This document shows, in pieces, positions 55,099 through 64,000 of a stretch of 64,000 nt of DNA. This stretch comes from Ramlibacter alkalitolerans (GTDB lineage Bacteria; Pseudomonadota; Gammaproteobacteria; Burkholderiales; Burkholderiaceae_C). Under the pieces are notes generated by a model. It saw only the letters and a list, made by a program, of their open reading frames with translations, did no database searches and was not told the DNA's origin. The stretch is taken from contig NZ_JAEQND010000003.1 of the NCBI RefSeq assembly GCF_016722765.1, positions 310,001-374,000 of the forward strand. The letters are read 5' to 3'. Numbering within the stretch: the first letter of the stretch is position 1; every line of letters begins with the position of its first letter. The position numbers and the translations under genes were made by a program.

Positions 55099-56253
55099 AT
55101 GCCTTCGGTGATCAACACGAACCTGCCCTCGCTCAACACGCAGCGCAACCTGGGGACCTCCCAGACGGCGCTGAACACCGCGATCCAGCGCCTGTCCAGC
55201 GGATTGCGCGTCAACAGCGCCAAGGACGACGCCGCCGGCCTGGCGATCTCGGAACGGATGAACGCCCAGGTGAAGGGCCTCAACGTCGCGGCCCGCAACG
55301 CCAACGACGGCGTGTCGCTGGCGCAGACGGCCGAAGGCGCGCTGGGCAAGATCGGTGACATGGTGCAGCGCATCCGCGAGCTGGCCGTGCAGTCCTCCAA
55401 CGACACCAACAGCGCCAGCGACCGCGTCGCGCTGCAGAAGGAAGCGGCGCAACTGAAGGACGAGGTCGACCGCTTGGCCGGCACCACCAACTTCAACGGC
55501 CGGAAGCTGCTCGATGGCAGCTTCACGGCCGCGAATTTCCAGGTCGGCGCCGACGCCGCGCAGACGATCACCATCGCGGGCATCACCGACGCCCAGCTCG
55601 CCGGGATGGGCAGCGTGAAGACGGCGGACACGGCGGTCGCGGTGAGCGGCCTGAGCGGCTTCGCGACGGCGATCCCCGCCGGCGGCATGACGCTCAACGG
55701 CGTGGACATCGGCGCCGTCGATGCCGCCGGCAGCGAGGGGGAGCGCGCGGCGCAACTGGTGGAGGCCATCAACCGCGTCTCGGTGCGCAGCGGCGTGCAT
55801 GCGTACCTCGAGGCCGACGCGGCCGGGGTCAACCAGCTGAAACTGACTTCGCCCGAGGCCATCACGATCGCCGGCTCCGCCCCTGCGGTGGCCACCACCG
55901 GCTTCGCGGCAGGCTCGGTGGCGCTGGCGGACAGCAGCGCCATGGACAAGCTGGACATCGCCAGTTATGGCGGCGCGCAGCTGGCGGTGCGGCAGGCGGA
56001 CGCGGCGCTCAAGCAGATCAACGGCGCCCGCGCCACGCTCGGCGCGATCCAGACGCGCTTCGAGAACGCGGTGGCCAACATCCAGATCGCGGCGGAGAAC
56101 ACCACGGCCGCGCGCTCGCGCATCGTCGACGCCGACTTCGCCGCCGAGACCGCGGCGATGACGCGCGCGCAGATCCTGCAGCAGGCGGGCACGGCGATGC
56201 TGTCGCAGGCCAACCAGCTGCCGCAGCAGGTGCTGTCGCTCCTCAAGGGTTGA
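55099..56253 (+). CDS. fliC: flagellin FliC, copy 2
   Basis: 384 residues, a close paralogue of copy 1 with the same start (PSVINTNLPSLNTQRNLG) and end (NQLPQQVLSLLKG). Most differences lie at about residues 175-300. I find no TCAAG-N14-GCCGAAA site upstream, only a GC-rich 150-bp gap, so its expression probably differs from copy 1. fliD begins 23 bp later. Confidence 0.96.
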   Translation: MPSVINTNLPSLNTQRNLGTSQTALNTAIQRLSSGLRVNSAKDDAAGLAISERMNAQVKGLNVAARNANDGVSLAQTAEGALGKIGDMVQRIRELAVQSSNDTNSASDRVALQKEAAQLKDEVDRLAGTTNFNGRKLLDGSFTAANFQVGADAAQTITIAGITDAQLAGMGSVKTADTAVAVSGLSGFATAIPAGGMTLNGVDIGAVDAAGSEGERAAQLVEAINRVSVRSGVHAYLEADAAGVNQLKLTSPEAITIAGSAPAVATTGFAAGSVALADSSAMDKLDIASYGGAQLAVRQADAALKQINGARATLGAIQTRFENAVANIQIAAENTTAARSRIVDADFAAETAAMTRAQILQQAGTAMLSQANQLPQQVLSLLKG

Positions 56254-56263
56254 TGATCCACTG

Positions 56264-56272
56264 AAAGGAGGT
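56264..56272 (+). promoter_or_regulatory. strong ribosome binding site of fliD
   Basis: AAAGGAGGT, a nearly full anti-16S match, 4 nt before a TTG. It fixes the fliD start on a non-ATG codon. Confidence 0.85.
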
Positions 56273-56276
56273 CGCC

Positions 56277-57704
56277 TTGGCGGCCATCACCAGCACCGGG
56301 GTCGGCAGCGGCCTCGACGTGAACACCATCGTCACCTCGCTGATGTCGGTGGAGCAGCGCCCGCTGACGCTGCTGCAGCAGCAGGCCGGCACGCTGCAGG
56401 CCCGGCTGTCGGCCTTCGGCACGCTCAAGGGCCAGCTGGCGAGCCTCGGCGACGTGGCCGCGCGGCTGGCCAGTCCCGACAACTGGAACCCGCTGCGCGT
56501 GGACAGCAGCAACGCCGCGGCGGCCGACGCCACGGCGGGGACGAAGGCGTCGGCCGGCAAGCACACGCTGGAGGTGTCGCAACTCGCGCGGGCCCAGGTG
56601 CTGGCCAGCGGCGCGTATGCGTCGTCGACGTCGGTCGTCGGCACCGGCACGCTGACGCTCGAACTCGGGACCACCGCCGGCGGCGCCTTCACGCCGCGCA
56701 CCGGCGGCAGCCCGGCGGCGATCGCGATCACCGCCGCCAACCAGACGCTGGCGGGCGTGCGCGACGCCATCAACGCCGCCCAGGCGGGGGTCACCGCGTC
56801 GATCGTGACGGGCAGCGGCGGCGCGCAACTGGTGCTGCGCGGGCCCGAGGGCGCCGCCGGCTCGGTGCGCCTGTCCGTCGCCGATGCTGACGGTGCGAAC
56901 ATCGACGGCAGCGGCCTGTCGGCGCTGGCGTGGGACCCGGCAGCGGCAGCCGGCGCCGGCCGCAACCTCACGCAGACGCAGGCGGCGCAGGATGCGAAAT
57001 TCCGCCTCGACGGCCTGGACCTGAGCGCCGCCACCAACACGCCGGCCGACGTCCTCGAGGGCGTGACGCTGAACTTGAAGCAGGTCACCACCGCGCCGGT
57101 GGACCTGGGCATCGCGGTCGACACCGCCGGCGTGCGCAAGAACGTCAACGACTTCGTGACCGCCTACAACGCCCTGAACAAGCTGCTGCAGGCCCAGACC
57201 CGCGCCGACCCGGGTGGCACCAATCGGGGGGCGCTGCAGGCGGATTCGACGGCCGTGTCGCTGCTCAATGGCCTGCGCGGGATGCTGCACGGCACGGTGG
57301 CTGGCCTGGGCGGCGCCGCCAGCCTGGCAGCCGCCGGCATCGAGCTGCAGCGTGACGGTTCGCTCTCGCTCGTCGAATCGCGCGTGGCACCGCTGCTGCA
57401 GCAGCCGGCGCAGCTCTCCGCCCTGTTCGCGCAGTCCGGCACCGGCGATGCGCGCGGCTTCGGCCTGCGCTTCAAGCAGTGGGCGCAGGCGCTCACCGGC
57501 GAGGCCGGCCCGCTCGCGTCGCGCGCCGACGGCCTGCAGCGCGGGGTGGACGCCAACCGCAAGCGGCAGGACGCCGAGCAGGCGCGCCTGGACCGCACCG
57601 AGCAGCGCCTGCGCGCCCAGTACCAGCGCCTGGACAGCGAAATGACGACGCTGAAGGCGCGCATGCAGCAGATGAGCGCCAGCCTCGGACTGACCACCGG
57701 CTGA
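56277..57704 (+). CDS. fliD: flagellar filament cap FliD
   Basis: 475 residues with a TTG start. N-terminal SGLDVNTIVTSLMSVEQRPL and C-terminal coiled coil (QDAEQARLDRTEQRLRAQYQRLDSEMTTLKARMQQMSASL) are typical of FliD; the middle has a flagellin-IN-like segment (ITAANQTLAGVRDAINAA). It caps the filament and lets flagellin fold. Probably cotranscribed with copy 2. Confidence 0.94.
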   Translation: MAAITSTGVGSGLDVNTIVTSLMSVEQRPLTLLQQQAGTLQARLSAFGTLKGQLASLGDVAARLASPDNWNPLRVDSSNAAAADATAGTKASAGKHTLEVSQLARAQVLASGAYASSTSVVGTGTLTLELGTTAGGAFTPRTGGSPAAIAITAANQTLAGVRDAINAAQAGVTASIVTGSGGAQLVLRGPEGAAGSVRLSVADADGANIDGSGLSALAWDPAAAAGAGRNLTQTQAAQDAKFRLDGLDLSAATNTPADVLEGVTLNLKQVTTAPVDLGIAVDTAGVRKNVNDFVTAYNALNKLLQAQTRADPGGTNRGALQADSTAVSLLNGLRGMLHGTVAGLGGAASLAAAGIELQRDGSLSLVESRVAPLLQQPAQLSALFAQSGTGDARGFGLRFKQWAQALTGEAGPLASRADGLQRGVDANRKRQDAEQARLDRTEQRLRAQYQRLDSEMTTLKARMQQMSASLGLTTG

Positions 57705-57709
57705 GCCCC

Positions 57710-57736
57710 TCAAGTCCGCGCGGAGCCTGCCGAAAT
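57710..57736 (+). promoter_or_regulatory. sigma-28 promoter of fliS
   Basis: TCAAG-N14-GCCGAAAT, starting 5 bp after the fliD stop and ending 20 bp before the fliS ATG. Confidence 0.82.
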
Positions 57737-57756
57737 GCGGGGCAAGGAAGCGCCGC

Positions 57757-58176
57757 ATGTTCACCAGCACACTCCAGCCCATCGCGCAGTACCGGGAAGT
57801 CGGTACGATCACCGCCGTGTCGCAGGCGGATCCCCACCAGCTGGTGCTGCTGCTGTTCGACGGCGCGTTGGCGGCGGTGCTGCAGGCCCGCCACGCCGTC
57901 GCCACCGGGGACGCCCCCACCCGGCACACCAGCATCTCCCGGGCGATGCGCATCATCGACGAGGGCCTGAAGGCCTCCGTCATGAGCGAGGCCGATCCGG
58001 CGCTGGCCGACAACCTGTGCGGCCTGTACGAGCACATGGTGGCGCGCCTGTTCACGGCCAACCGGCACGGCAGCGACGAACCGCTGGCCGAGGTGCTGAA
58101 GCTGCTGGGCGAACTGCGCTCGGCCTGGGCCGAGATCGCACCGGCGCCGGTGGCGCGCGTGGGGGTGCAGGCATGA
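57757..58176 (+). CDS. fliS: flagellin export chaperone FliS
   Basis: 139 residues. YREVGTITAVSQADPHQLVLLLFDGAL is the FliS signature; ISRAMRIIDEGLKASV and LADNLCGLYEHMVARLF complete the helical bundle. It binds the flagellin C-terminus. Overlaps the FliT-like gene by 4 nt. Confidence 0.96.
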   Translation: MFTSTLQPIAQYREVGTITAVSQADPHQLVLLLFDGALAAVLQARHAVATGDAPTRHTSISRAMRIIDEGLKASVMSEADPALADNLCGLYEHMVARLFTANRHGSDEPLAEVLKLLGELRSAWAEIAPAPVARVGVQA

Positions 58177-58514
58177 AGGCGCAGGAAGCATTGGCGGCAC
58201 CGGCGGCTTCCAGCCTGCTGCTGCGCCACTACGCCATGCTGGAATCGGCCAGCGAGGAGATGCTGCGCGCGGCGCGCTGCGGCGACTGGGACAGCGTCTG
58301 CCGGCTGGAAGCCGCCTGCACGGTGGTGATTGCGAAGCTGCGCTCGCTGGCGCAGGAGCAGCCCCTGGCGGTGCACGAGCAGCGCGAGCGGCTGCGCATC
58401 CTGTGCGCCATCGTGGAGAACGACGCCGCGATCCGCCGCATCGCCCAGCCCGTGCCGGGCGTGATCGATTTCGCGCCCCGGGCCTGCGGCGCGGCGGGTG
58501 TAACCCTGCACTGA
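58173..58514 (+). CDS. fliT: FliT-like flagellar chaperone
   Basis: 113 residues, helical (LLRHYAMLESASEEMLRAARCGDWDSVCRLEAAC, AIVENDAAIRRIAQP). FliT is weakly conserved; size, helix content and overlap with fliS support the call. In enterics FliT is the FliD chaperone and inhibits FlhDC. The ATG at 58173 is used. Confidence 0.8.
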   Translation: MKAQEALAAPAASSLLLRHYAMLESASEEMLRAARCGDWDSVCRLEAACTVVIAKLRSLAQEQPLAVHEQRERLRILCAIVENDAAIRRIAQPVPGVIDFAPRACGAAGVTLH

Positions 58515-58593
58515 AGGGCCGTCGCCGGCAACGCCGCCGGACCCCGCTGCAACGCGTGCCGCGCCCCGGCGTCGCCTGGGGCGCGGGCGAGCG

Positions 58594-58923
58594 TCACACC
58601 TGCATGTTCATGATGTCGCTGTAGGCCGACACCAACCGGTTGCGCACGTGCAGCGCCGACTGGAAGCCGATCTGCGCCTTCTGCATCGCCACCATCGCCT
58701 GCTCCAGGCTCACGCTGGAAGGGTCTGCCTGGAAGGCGTCGGCCAGCGCGTTCGCCTGCGCCTGCGTGGCGCTCACTGAACGCAGCGCCTGGTCGAGGGC
58801 GCCGGCGAAGGACGCCTGCGGTGCGGCCTCCGCGGCCTGCGTGGCGGGCCGTGCCGCCGCGTTGCGCCGCAGCGCATCGAGCAGGGGCGTGGGCAGGCCG
58901 GAGGAGGCGGGGGCAATGGTCAT
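58594..58923 (-). CDS. fliE: flagellar basal body protein FliE
   Basis: 109 residues. C-terminal QAMVAMQKAQIGFQSALHVRNRLVSAYSDIMNMQV is diagnostic of FliE, the adaptor between MS ring and rod. Leftward, divergent from fliF across 133 bp, the usual arrangement. Confidence 0.95.
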   Translation of the reverse strand: MTIAPASSGLPTPLLDALRRNAAARPATQAAEAAPQASFAGALDQALRSVSATQAQANALADAFQADPSSVSLEQAMVAMQKAQIGFQSALHVRNRLVSAYSDIMNMQV

Positions 58924-59056
58924 GGTGTCCGGAAGACTGTAGTGCACGCAGCGGCGCGTGGCGCGCCGAAAAGCAGGCGGAATCGGCCCCATATCGCGGC
59001 ACGGCGGCAACACGCGCGGCACCAGAATCGCTTCGAACCTGCCCGGAGTCCCACCC

Positions 59057-60766
59057 ATGGAGAGCCGATTGCCCGCCACTACCCTCGCCGCCGCACCCGC
59101 TGCCGGCGGGCCGCTGCAACGCCTGCTGGCGCTGCCGCAGAAGAGCCGTGTCGTGCTCGCGGGCGCCGCGGTGCTGCTGGCCGGCCTGCTGGCGGTGTCG
59201 CTGCTCGCCAGCCGCGAGCCCGAGTGGCGCGTGCTGTACGCGGGGCTGGCCGACAAGGACGGCGGTGCCGTGATCGCCGCGCTGACCCAGTTGAACGTGC
59301 CGCACCGCTTTTCCGAAGGCGGCGGCGCCATCCTGGTGCCGGCCGACAAGGTGCACGACGCGCGGCTGAAGCTCGCCTCGCAGGGGCTGCCGCGGGGCGG
59401 CACGGTGGGTTTCGAGCTGATGGAGAACCAGAAGTTCGGCGCCACGCAGTTCCAGGAGCGACTGAACTTCCAGCGCGGGCTGGAGGGCGAACTGGCGCGC
59501 TCCATCATGGCGTTGGCGGCCGTGCAGTCGGCGCGCGTGCACCTGGCGCTGCCGAACCAGACGGCCTTCCTGCGCGAGCAGCAGAAGCCCTCGGCCTCGG
59601 TGCTGCTGACGCTGTACAACGGCCGCACGCTGGAGCGCGCGCAGGTCGCCGGCATCGTGCACCTGGTGGCTTCCAGTGTGCCGGAGCTGCAGGCGAAATC
59701 CGTGAGCGTGGTGGACCAGACCGGCGCGCTGCTGTCCCAGGCGGAGGGCGAAGCCGGCGGCGGGCTAGAGGCGCCGCAACTGCAGTACGTGCGGCAGGCG
59801 GAGCGCGACCTGTCGCAGCGCATCGTGGGCATCCTGGAGCCGATCGTCGGCGCCGGCAACGTGCGCGCGCAGGTCACCGCGGACATGGATTTCACGCAGA
59901 GCGAATCGACGGCGGAACTGTACGCGCCCAACCAAGGCAGTGCGCCGGCCGCCGTGCGCAGCCAGCACCTCTCGGAAGCGCCGAGCGCAGCCGGGGTCGC
60001 GGGCGGCGGCGTGCCCGGTGCGCTGTCGAACCAGCCGCCGGCCACGCCCACCTCACCGGTCAACGGCGCGCCGCAGGCGATCGGGCCGCTCGCCGCGGGC
60101 GCGGCCACCGGCGCGGGCGCGGGCGTGCGCCGCGACGCGGTGACCAACTACGAGGTCGACAAGACCGTCAAGGTCGTGCGCAACGCCACCGGCACCATCC
60201 GTCGCCTCAGCGCCGCCGTGCTGGTGAACCACGTGGCGCCCGCCGGCGCGGACGGCAAGCCGGGCAAGGCGGGCGCGCTGCCGGAGGCGCAGATGCAGCA
60301 GCTCAATGCCTTGGTGCGCGAGGCGATCGGCTTCAGCAAGGAACGCGGCGACTCGGTGCAGGTGGTGAACGCCGCCTTCAGCGGCGCCGGCGCCACGCCA
60401 GCGGAACTGCCCCTGTGGCGGCAGCCGGAAACGCTGGATGCCGCGGTGCGGCTGGCGCGCTGGCTGGCGGTGCCGCTGGCCGCGCTGATCGTGATCCTCG
60501 GCTTCGTGCGTCCGGCCTTGCGCGCGGCGCGCCAGGCCCCGGCGCGCGTGCTGGATGCCACCGTGCAGGACCCGATCGCGCTGGCTGCGCCGCCCGCGGC
60601 CGCGCCGCTGGCCGGCCTCACCGCGCCCCCCGCGACGGCCCTGCTGCCCGATGCGCAGGAGCAGCGGCGGCAGGACCGCGCCACGCAGCTCGAAGGCATC
60701 CGCCAGCTCGCGCGCCAGGATCCCGCCACCGTGGCGAACGTGGTGCGCAACTGGGCCAGCACGTAG
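59057..60766 (+). CDS. fliF: flagellar MS-ring protein FliF
   Basis: 569 residues. Membrane helices at about residues 35-55 (VVLAGAAVLLAGLLAVSLLA) and near 480 (LAVPLAALIVILGFVRPAL). Between them the ring motifs WRVLYAGLADKDGGAV, FGATQFQERLNFQRGLEGELARSI and VRAQVTADMDFTQSE. The C-terminus (ANVVRNW) is the FliG-binding tail. The ATG at 59057 gives the usual short cytosolic start. Confidence 0.96.
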   Translation: MESRLPATTLAAAPAAGGPLQRLLALPQKSRVVLAGAAVLLAGLLAVSLLASREPEWRVLYAGLADKDGGAVIAALTQLNVPHRFSEGGGAILVPADKVHDARLKLASQGLPRGGTVGFELMENQKFGATQFQERLNFQRGLEGELARSIMALAAVQSARVHLALPNQTAFLREQQKPSASVLLTLYNGRTLERAQVAGIVHLVASSVPELQAKSVSVVDQTGALLSQAEGEAGGGLEAPQLQYVRQAERDLSQRIVGILEPIVGAGNVRAQVTADMDFTQSESTAELYAPNQGSAPAAVRSQHLSEAPSAAGVAGGGVPGALSNQPPATPTSPVNGAPQAIGPLAAGAATGAGAGVRRDAVTNYEVDKTVKVVRNATGTIRRLSAAVLVNHVAPAGADGKPGKAGALPEAQMQQLNALVREAIGFSKERGDSVQVVNAAFSGAGATPAELPLWRQPETLDAAVRLARWLAVPLAALIVILGFVRPALRAARQAPARVLDATVQDPIALAAPPAAAPLAGLTAPPATALLPDAQEQRRQDRATQLEGIRQLARQDPATVANVVRNWAST

Positions 60767-60775
60767 GAACCGACG

Positions 60776-61798
60776 ATGGCTGCCACCCCTTCCGCTGCCG
60801 CCACCGAAGAGGACGGCCTGCACGCCGGCGCGATCCTGCTGCTGGCCCTGGGCGAGGACTGCGCCGCCGACGTGTTCCGGCACCTCACGCCCAAGGAGGT
60901 GCAGCGCCTGGGCGAGCGCATGGCGCGCCTGACCACCGTCGCCGACGCGCAGTTCGACGAGGTGCTGGCGCGCTTCCACGGCAGCGTGGATTCGCAGCGC
61001 TCGCTGGTCAGCGACACCGGGGCCTACGTGAGCAACGTGCTAAAGCTGGCGCTGGGCGAGGACAAGGCCGGGCTGCTGATCGACCGCATCGTGCAGGGCC
61101 GCGACGTGAGCGGCATCGAGAGCCTCAAGTGGATGGACGCCAGCGCGATCGCGGAGCTGATCCGCAACGAGCACCCGCAGATCGTCGCCTCCATCCTGGT
61201 GCACCTGGACCGCGACCACGCCTCGGGCGTGCTGTCGGCCTTCGACGAGCGCCTGCGCAACGACGTGCTGCTGCGCATCGCCACCCTGGACGGCATCCAG
61301 CCGAATGCGCTCAAGGAGCTGAACGACGTGCTGTCCAAGGTGCTGGCCGGCGGCGACCGCGTGCGCAAGGCGCCGCTGGGAGGCACCAAGACCGCAGCTG
61401 AAATCCTCAACTTCCTCGGCGCCGGCGTGGAGGCCGCGGCTCTGGCCGCGATCCGCGCCGGCGACCCGGATCTCGCGCAGAAGATCGAGGAGCAGATGTT
61501 CACCTTCGCGGACCTGCTCAAGCTGGACAACAAGAGCATGCAGCGACTGTTGCGCGAGGTCGGTGGCGATACGCTGGTCGTGGCGCTCAAGGGCGCCGAG
61601 CCGGAGATGCGCGAGAAGGTGTTCGCCAACATGAGCACCCGCGCGGCCGAGACGCTGCGGGAGGACCTGGAGTCGAAGGGGCCGGTGCGGCTGTCGGACG
61701 TCGAGGCGCAGCAGAAGGAGATCCTGAAGCTCGCGCGGCGGCTGGCCGACGAGCGCGAGATCATGATCGGAGGCGGCGGTGACGAGAGCTTCGTCTGA
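60776..61798 (+). CDS. fliG: flagellar motor switch protein FliG
   Basis: 340 residues. EHPQIVASILVHLDRDHAS in the middle domain and the C-terminal torque helix region (DLLKLDNKSMQRLLREVGGD, EKVFANMSTRAAETLREDLE) with its charged residues. Contacts MotA. 9 bp after fliF, overlaps fliH by 20 nt. Confidence 0.97.
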   Translation: MAATPSAAATEEDGLHAGAILLLALGEDCAADVFRHLTPKEVQRLGERMARLTTVADAQFDEVLARFHGSVDSQRSLVSDTGAYVSNVLKLALGEDKAGLLIDRIVQGRDVSGIESLKWMDASAIAELIRNEHPQIVASILVHLDRDHASGVLSAFDERLRNDVLLRIATLDGIQPNALKELNDVLSKVLAGGDRVRKAPLGGTKTAAEILNFLGAGVEAAALAAIRAGDPDLAQKIEEQMFTFADLLKLDNKSMQRLLREVGGDTLVVALKGAEPEMREKVFANMSTRAAETLREDLESKGPVRLSDVEAQQKEILKLARRLADEREIMIGGGGDESFV

Positions 61799-62483
61799 GG
61801 CGCAGGCTGCGCCGCAGCAGTCCAGCCGCATCATCGCGGCCGAGGCGATGGCGCAGGTGATGCAATTCGACTTGGAGGAACTGCCGGGTGCCGGCAACCT
61901 GCCGGCGCGGCCGCTCAGCTCGCGCGACCTGTCGAACGAAACGGCGCGCGCCGCCTTCGCGCTGGGGCGCCGGCGCGGCTACGAGCAGGGCCTGCGCGAA
62001 GGGGTGGAGCAGGGCATCGCGCAGGGTTCCAACGAGCTGGCGCGCTTCCAGGCGCAACGCGCCACCGAGGCCGTGCGCCGCATCCAGCCGCTGGTCGATG
62101 GCTTTCGCGACGGGCTGGCCCGGCTGGAGGCCGACGTAGCGGCGGACCTGGTCACCCTGGCGATCGACATCGCGCGCCAGGTGCTGCGGCGCGAGCCCGC
62201 CACCGACGCCCAGGCGCTGCTGCCGGCCGCGCGCGAGGCGCTGCGCGGCGTCGCCGAGGGCGCATCGCAGCTGCAACTGCACGTGCACCCGGCCGATGCG
62301 GCGATCCTGTCCGAACACCTCGAAGCGGTGCGCTCCGGCAACTGCCAGCTGCGGCCCGATCCGGCGCTGCCGGCGGGCAGCTGCCGCGTCGACGCCGACA
62401 CCGGCATCGCGGAGGCGGGCTTCGCGCAGCGCTGGCAGGCCGTGATGGAGACGCTGGGGCGCGGCTGGGAGGCGCCGCCGTGA
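61779..62483 (+). CDS. fliH: flagellar export regulator FliH
   Basis: 234 residues from a GTG inside the fliG end. [17 protein letters not shown] is the glycine-repeat helix of FliH; the C-terminal part ([30 protein letters not shown]) binds FliI. Negative regulator and dock for the FliI ATPase. Overlaps fliI by 4 nt. Confidence 0.93.
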   Translation: MTRASSEAQAAPQQSSRIIAAEAMAQVMQFDLEELPGAGNLPARPLSSRDLSNETARAAFALGRRRGYEQGLREGVEQGIAQGSNELARFQAQRATEAVRRIQPLVDGFRDGLARLEADVAADLVTLAIDIARQVLRREPATDAQALLPAAREALRGVAEGASQLQLHVHPADAAILSEHLEAVRSGNCQLRPDPALPAGSCRVDADTGIAEAGFAQRWQAVMETLGRGWEAPP

Positions 62484-63892
62484 GCGCGCCGGCCCTGAAC
62501 CTGCAGGAACGCCTCGCGCAACACCTGCGCGCGCACACGCAACTGCTGGTGCCCGATGTCCCGCTGCCGGTGACCGGCCGGCTGGTGCGCGTGTCCGGCC
62601 TCGTCATGGAAGCCACCGGCCTGCGGCTGCCCCTGGGCAGCGTGTGCCTGGTGCACGACGGCGCGCACATGACCGAGGCGGAGGTGGTCGGCTTCGCCCG
62701 CGGCCGCCTGCACCTGATGCCCACCGGCGACATCCAGGGCCTGGCGCCCGGCGCGCGCGTCGAGCCCCTGGAGTATCCCTTTGACGGCGTGCATTACGGC
62801 GCCGCGGTGCCGGCCTCAACGCGGCGCAGCTCGCACCTGCGCCGCTTGCCCATGGGCGATGCCTTGCTCGGACGGGTGGTGGATCCGTCCGGCCAGCCGC
62901 TGGACCACGGCGGCCCGCTCGCCGGTGCGCGCGGGGAGCCGCTGGCGCGCGAGCCGATCAACGCGATGGAGCGCGACCCAGTGCGCGCTCCGCTGGACGT
63001 CGGCGTGCGCGCGATCAACGCGCTGCTGACCGTCGGCCGCGGCCAGCGCCTGGGCCTGTTCGCCGGCTCCGGCGTCGGCAAGAGCGTGCTGATGGGGATG
63101 ATGGCCCGCTACACGCAGGCCGACGTGACGGTGGTGGGCCTGATCGGCGAGCGCGGGCGCGAGGTCAAGGAGCTCGTGGAGGACATCCTCGGCCCCGAAG
63201 GGCTGCGGCGGGCCGTGGTGGTCGCGGCGCCGGCCGACCTGCCGCCGCTGATGCGCATGCAGGGCGCGAGCTATGCCACCGCGCTGGCGGAACACTTCCG
63301 CGACCGCGGCCAGCACGTACTGCTGCTGATGGACTCGCTCACGCGCTACGCGATGGCGCACCGCGAGATGGCGCTCGCGCTCGGCGAGCCGCCGGCCACC
63401 AAGGGCTATCCGCCATCCGTGTTCGCGCGCCTGCCGCAACTGGTGGAGCGCACGGGGAACGGCCTGAAGGGCTGCGGCTCGATCACCGCCTTCTACACCG
63501 TGCTGGCGGAGGGCGATGACCAGCAGGACCCGGTGGCCGACAACGCCCGCGCGATCCTGGACGGGCACATCGTGCTGTCGCGCGCGATCGCGGAGCAGGG
63601 CCACTATCCCGCGATCGACATCGAGCAGTCGATCTCGCGGGTGATGCACAACGTGGCGGACGCGGCGCACCTGCGCGAGGCGCGCGCGCTGAAGGCGCTG
63701 TACGCGCGCTGGCAGCGCAATCGCGACCTGGTGGCCGTCGGTGCCTACGTGCCCGGCGCCGATCCCGAAACCGACCTGGCCCTGCGGCTGCAGCCGCAGA
63801 TGGCCGCCTTCCTGCAGCAGGACTTGCGCGAATGCGCGCCGCTGGCGGCCAGCCGCGCCGCGCTGCAGGCCCTGATGGCGCAAGCCCGATGA
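62480..63892 (+). CDS. fliI: flagellum-specific ATPase FliI
   Basis: 470 residues with a GTG start. Walker [36 protein letters not shown], Walker [21 protein letters not shown] and [25 protein letters not shown] are those of FliI (F1-beta-like). It energises substrate release in export. Overlaps fliJ by 4 nt. Confidence 0.97.
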   Translation: MSAPALNLQERLAQHLRAHTQLLVPDVPLPVTGRLVRVSGLVMEATGLRLPLGSVCLVHDGAHMTEAEVVGFARGRLHLMPTGDIQGLAPGARVEPLEYPFDGVHYGAAVPASTRRSSHLRRLPMGDALLGRVVDPSGQPLDHGGPLAGARGEPLAREPINAMERDPVRAPLDVGVRAINALLTVGRGQRLGLFAGSGVGKSVLMGMMARYTQADVTVVGLIGERGREVKELVEDILGPEGLRRAVVVAAPADLPPLMRMQGASYATALAEHFRDRGQHVLLLMDSLTRYAMAHREMALALGEPPATKGYPPSVFARLPQLVERTGNGLKGCGSITAFYTVLAEGDDQQDPVADNARAILDGHIVLSRAIAEQGHYPAIDIEQSISRVMHNVADAAHLREARALKALYARWQRNRDLVAVGAYVPGADPETDLALRLQPQMAAFLQQDLRECAPLAASRAALQALMAQAR

Positions 63893-64000
63893 TCCAAGCT
63901 CTACCCCTCCTGATCGAAACCGCCGAAGGCGAGCGCGACCACCGGGCCGCCGTGCTCGGGCGCGCGCGGGAGGCGCACGCCCAGGCGCAGGCCACGCTGC
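63889..64000 (+). CDS. fliJ: flagellar protein FliJ, 3' end missing
   Basis: Only 37 codons are visible before the right edge ([20 protein letters not shown], then a helical Ala-rich stretch). Position directly after fliI with a 4-nt overlap and the start of a coiled coil point to FliJ, the stalk of the export ATPase. Confidence 0.85.
   Translation, partial: MIQALPLLIETAEGERDHRAAVLGRAREAHAQAQATL

Overview
The window is GC-rich (about 70% by eye) and reads as a chromosome segment of a motile betaproteobacterium, most likely Burkholderiales/Comamonadaceae (Ramlibacter/Variovorax-like). Reasons: the order yebC-purD-hemF-nadD-rsfS-rlmH-maf-rng, an Ala/Lys-rich RsfS tail, FlhDC as flagellar master regulator combined with FlhF, and several REP-type palindromes. 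The genus is a guess; no search was possible.

Layout. 1-1626: an Urc4/Urc1-like pair (alternative uracil catabolism), leftwards. 1740-2330: a decayed REP-associated transposase between inverted REP cores. 2378-3886: a HerA-like ATPase. 3950-12567: a rightward housekeeping run (yebC, purD, hemF, nadD, rsfS, rlmH, maf, rng) interrupted by a leftward PAS protein and a REP palindrome. 12609-19706: a lipopolysaccharide block (GT9, MsbA-like flippase, O-antigen ligase-like protein, one GT4, two GT2). 19807-23263: tolB, pal, cpoB, tcdA, then tRNA-Lys. 23403-26342: an accessory patch with an IS481-type element, a small ribbon-helix-helix protein and a frameshifted IS5-type element with an intact 4-bp target duplication. 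26472-28740: hemerythrin, a secreted protein, a small hypothetical and an HDOD protein.

From 28754 to the right edge almost everything is flagellar. flgBCDEFGHIJKL runs leftwards, with flgA, flgM and flgN rightwards next to it. An AlbA_2 (Schlafen-type) protein and a broken chemoreceptor gene interrupt the cluster. A second leftward block holds flhD, flhC, motA, motB, cheY, cheZ, flhB, flhA, flhF, an FlhG-like protein and fliA. Two flagellin genes, fliD, fliS and fliT follow rightwards, then fliE leftwards and fliF, fliG, fliH, fliI and the start of fliJ rightwards. FlhDC is expected to drive hook-basal body genes including fliA and flgM, FlgM leaves through the finished hook, and FliA (sigma-28) then transcribes late genes. 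Five sites of the form TCAAG-N14-GCCGAAA, before flgM, fliC1, fliS, motA and the broken receptor, fit that scheme.

I did not find a clear new multi-gene system. The best leads are the AlbA_2 protein, the tip-deleted receptor with an intact promoter, the FlhG-like protein without a Walker A motif, REP elements that have become coding sequence in flgJ and a glycosyltransferase, and an operator-like repeat cluster between flhD and fliC1.
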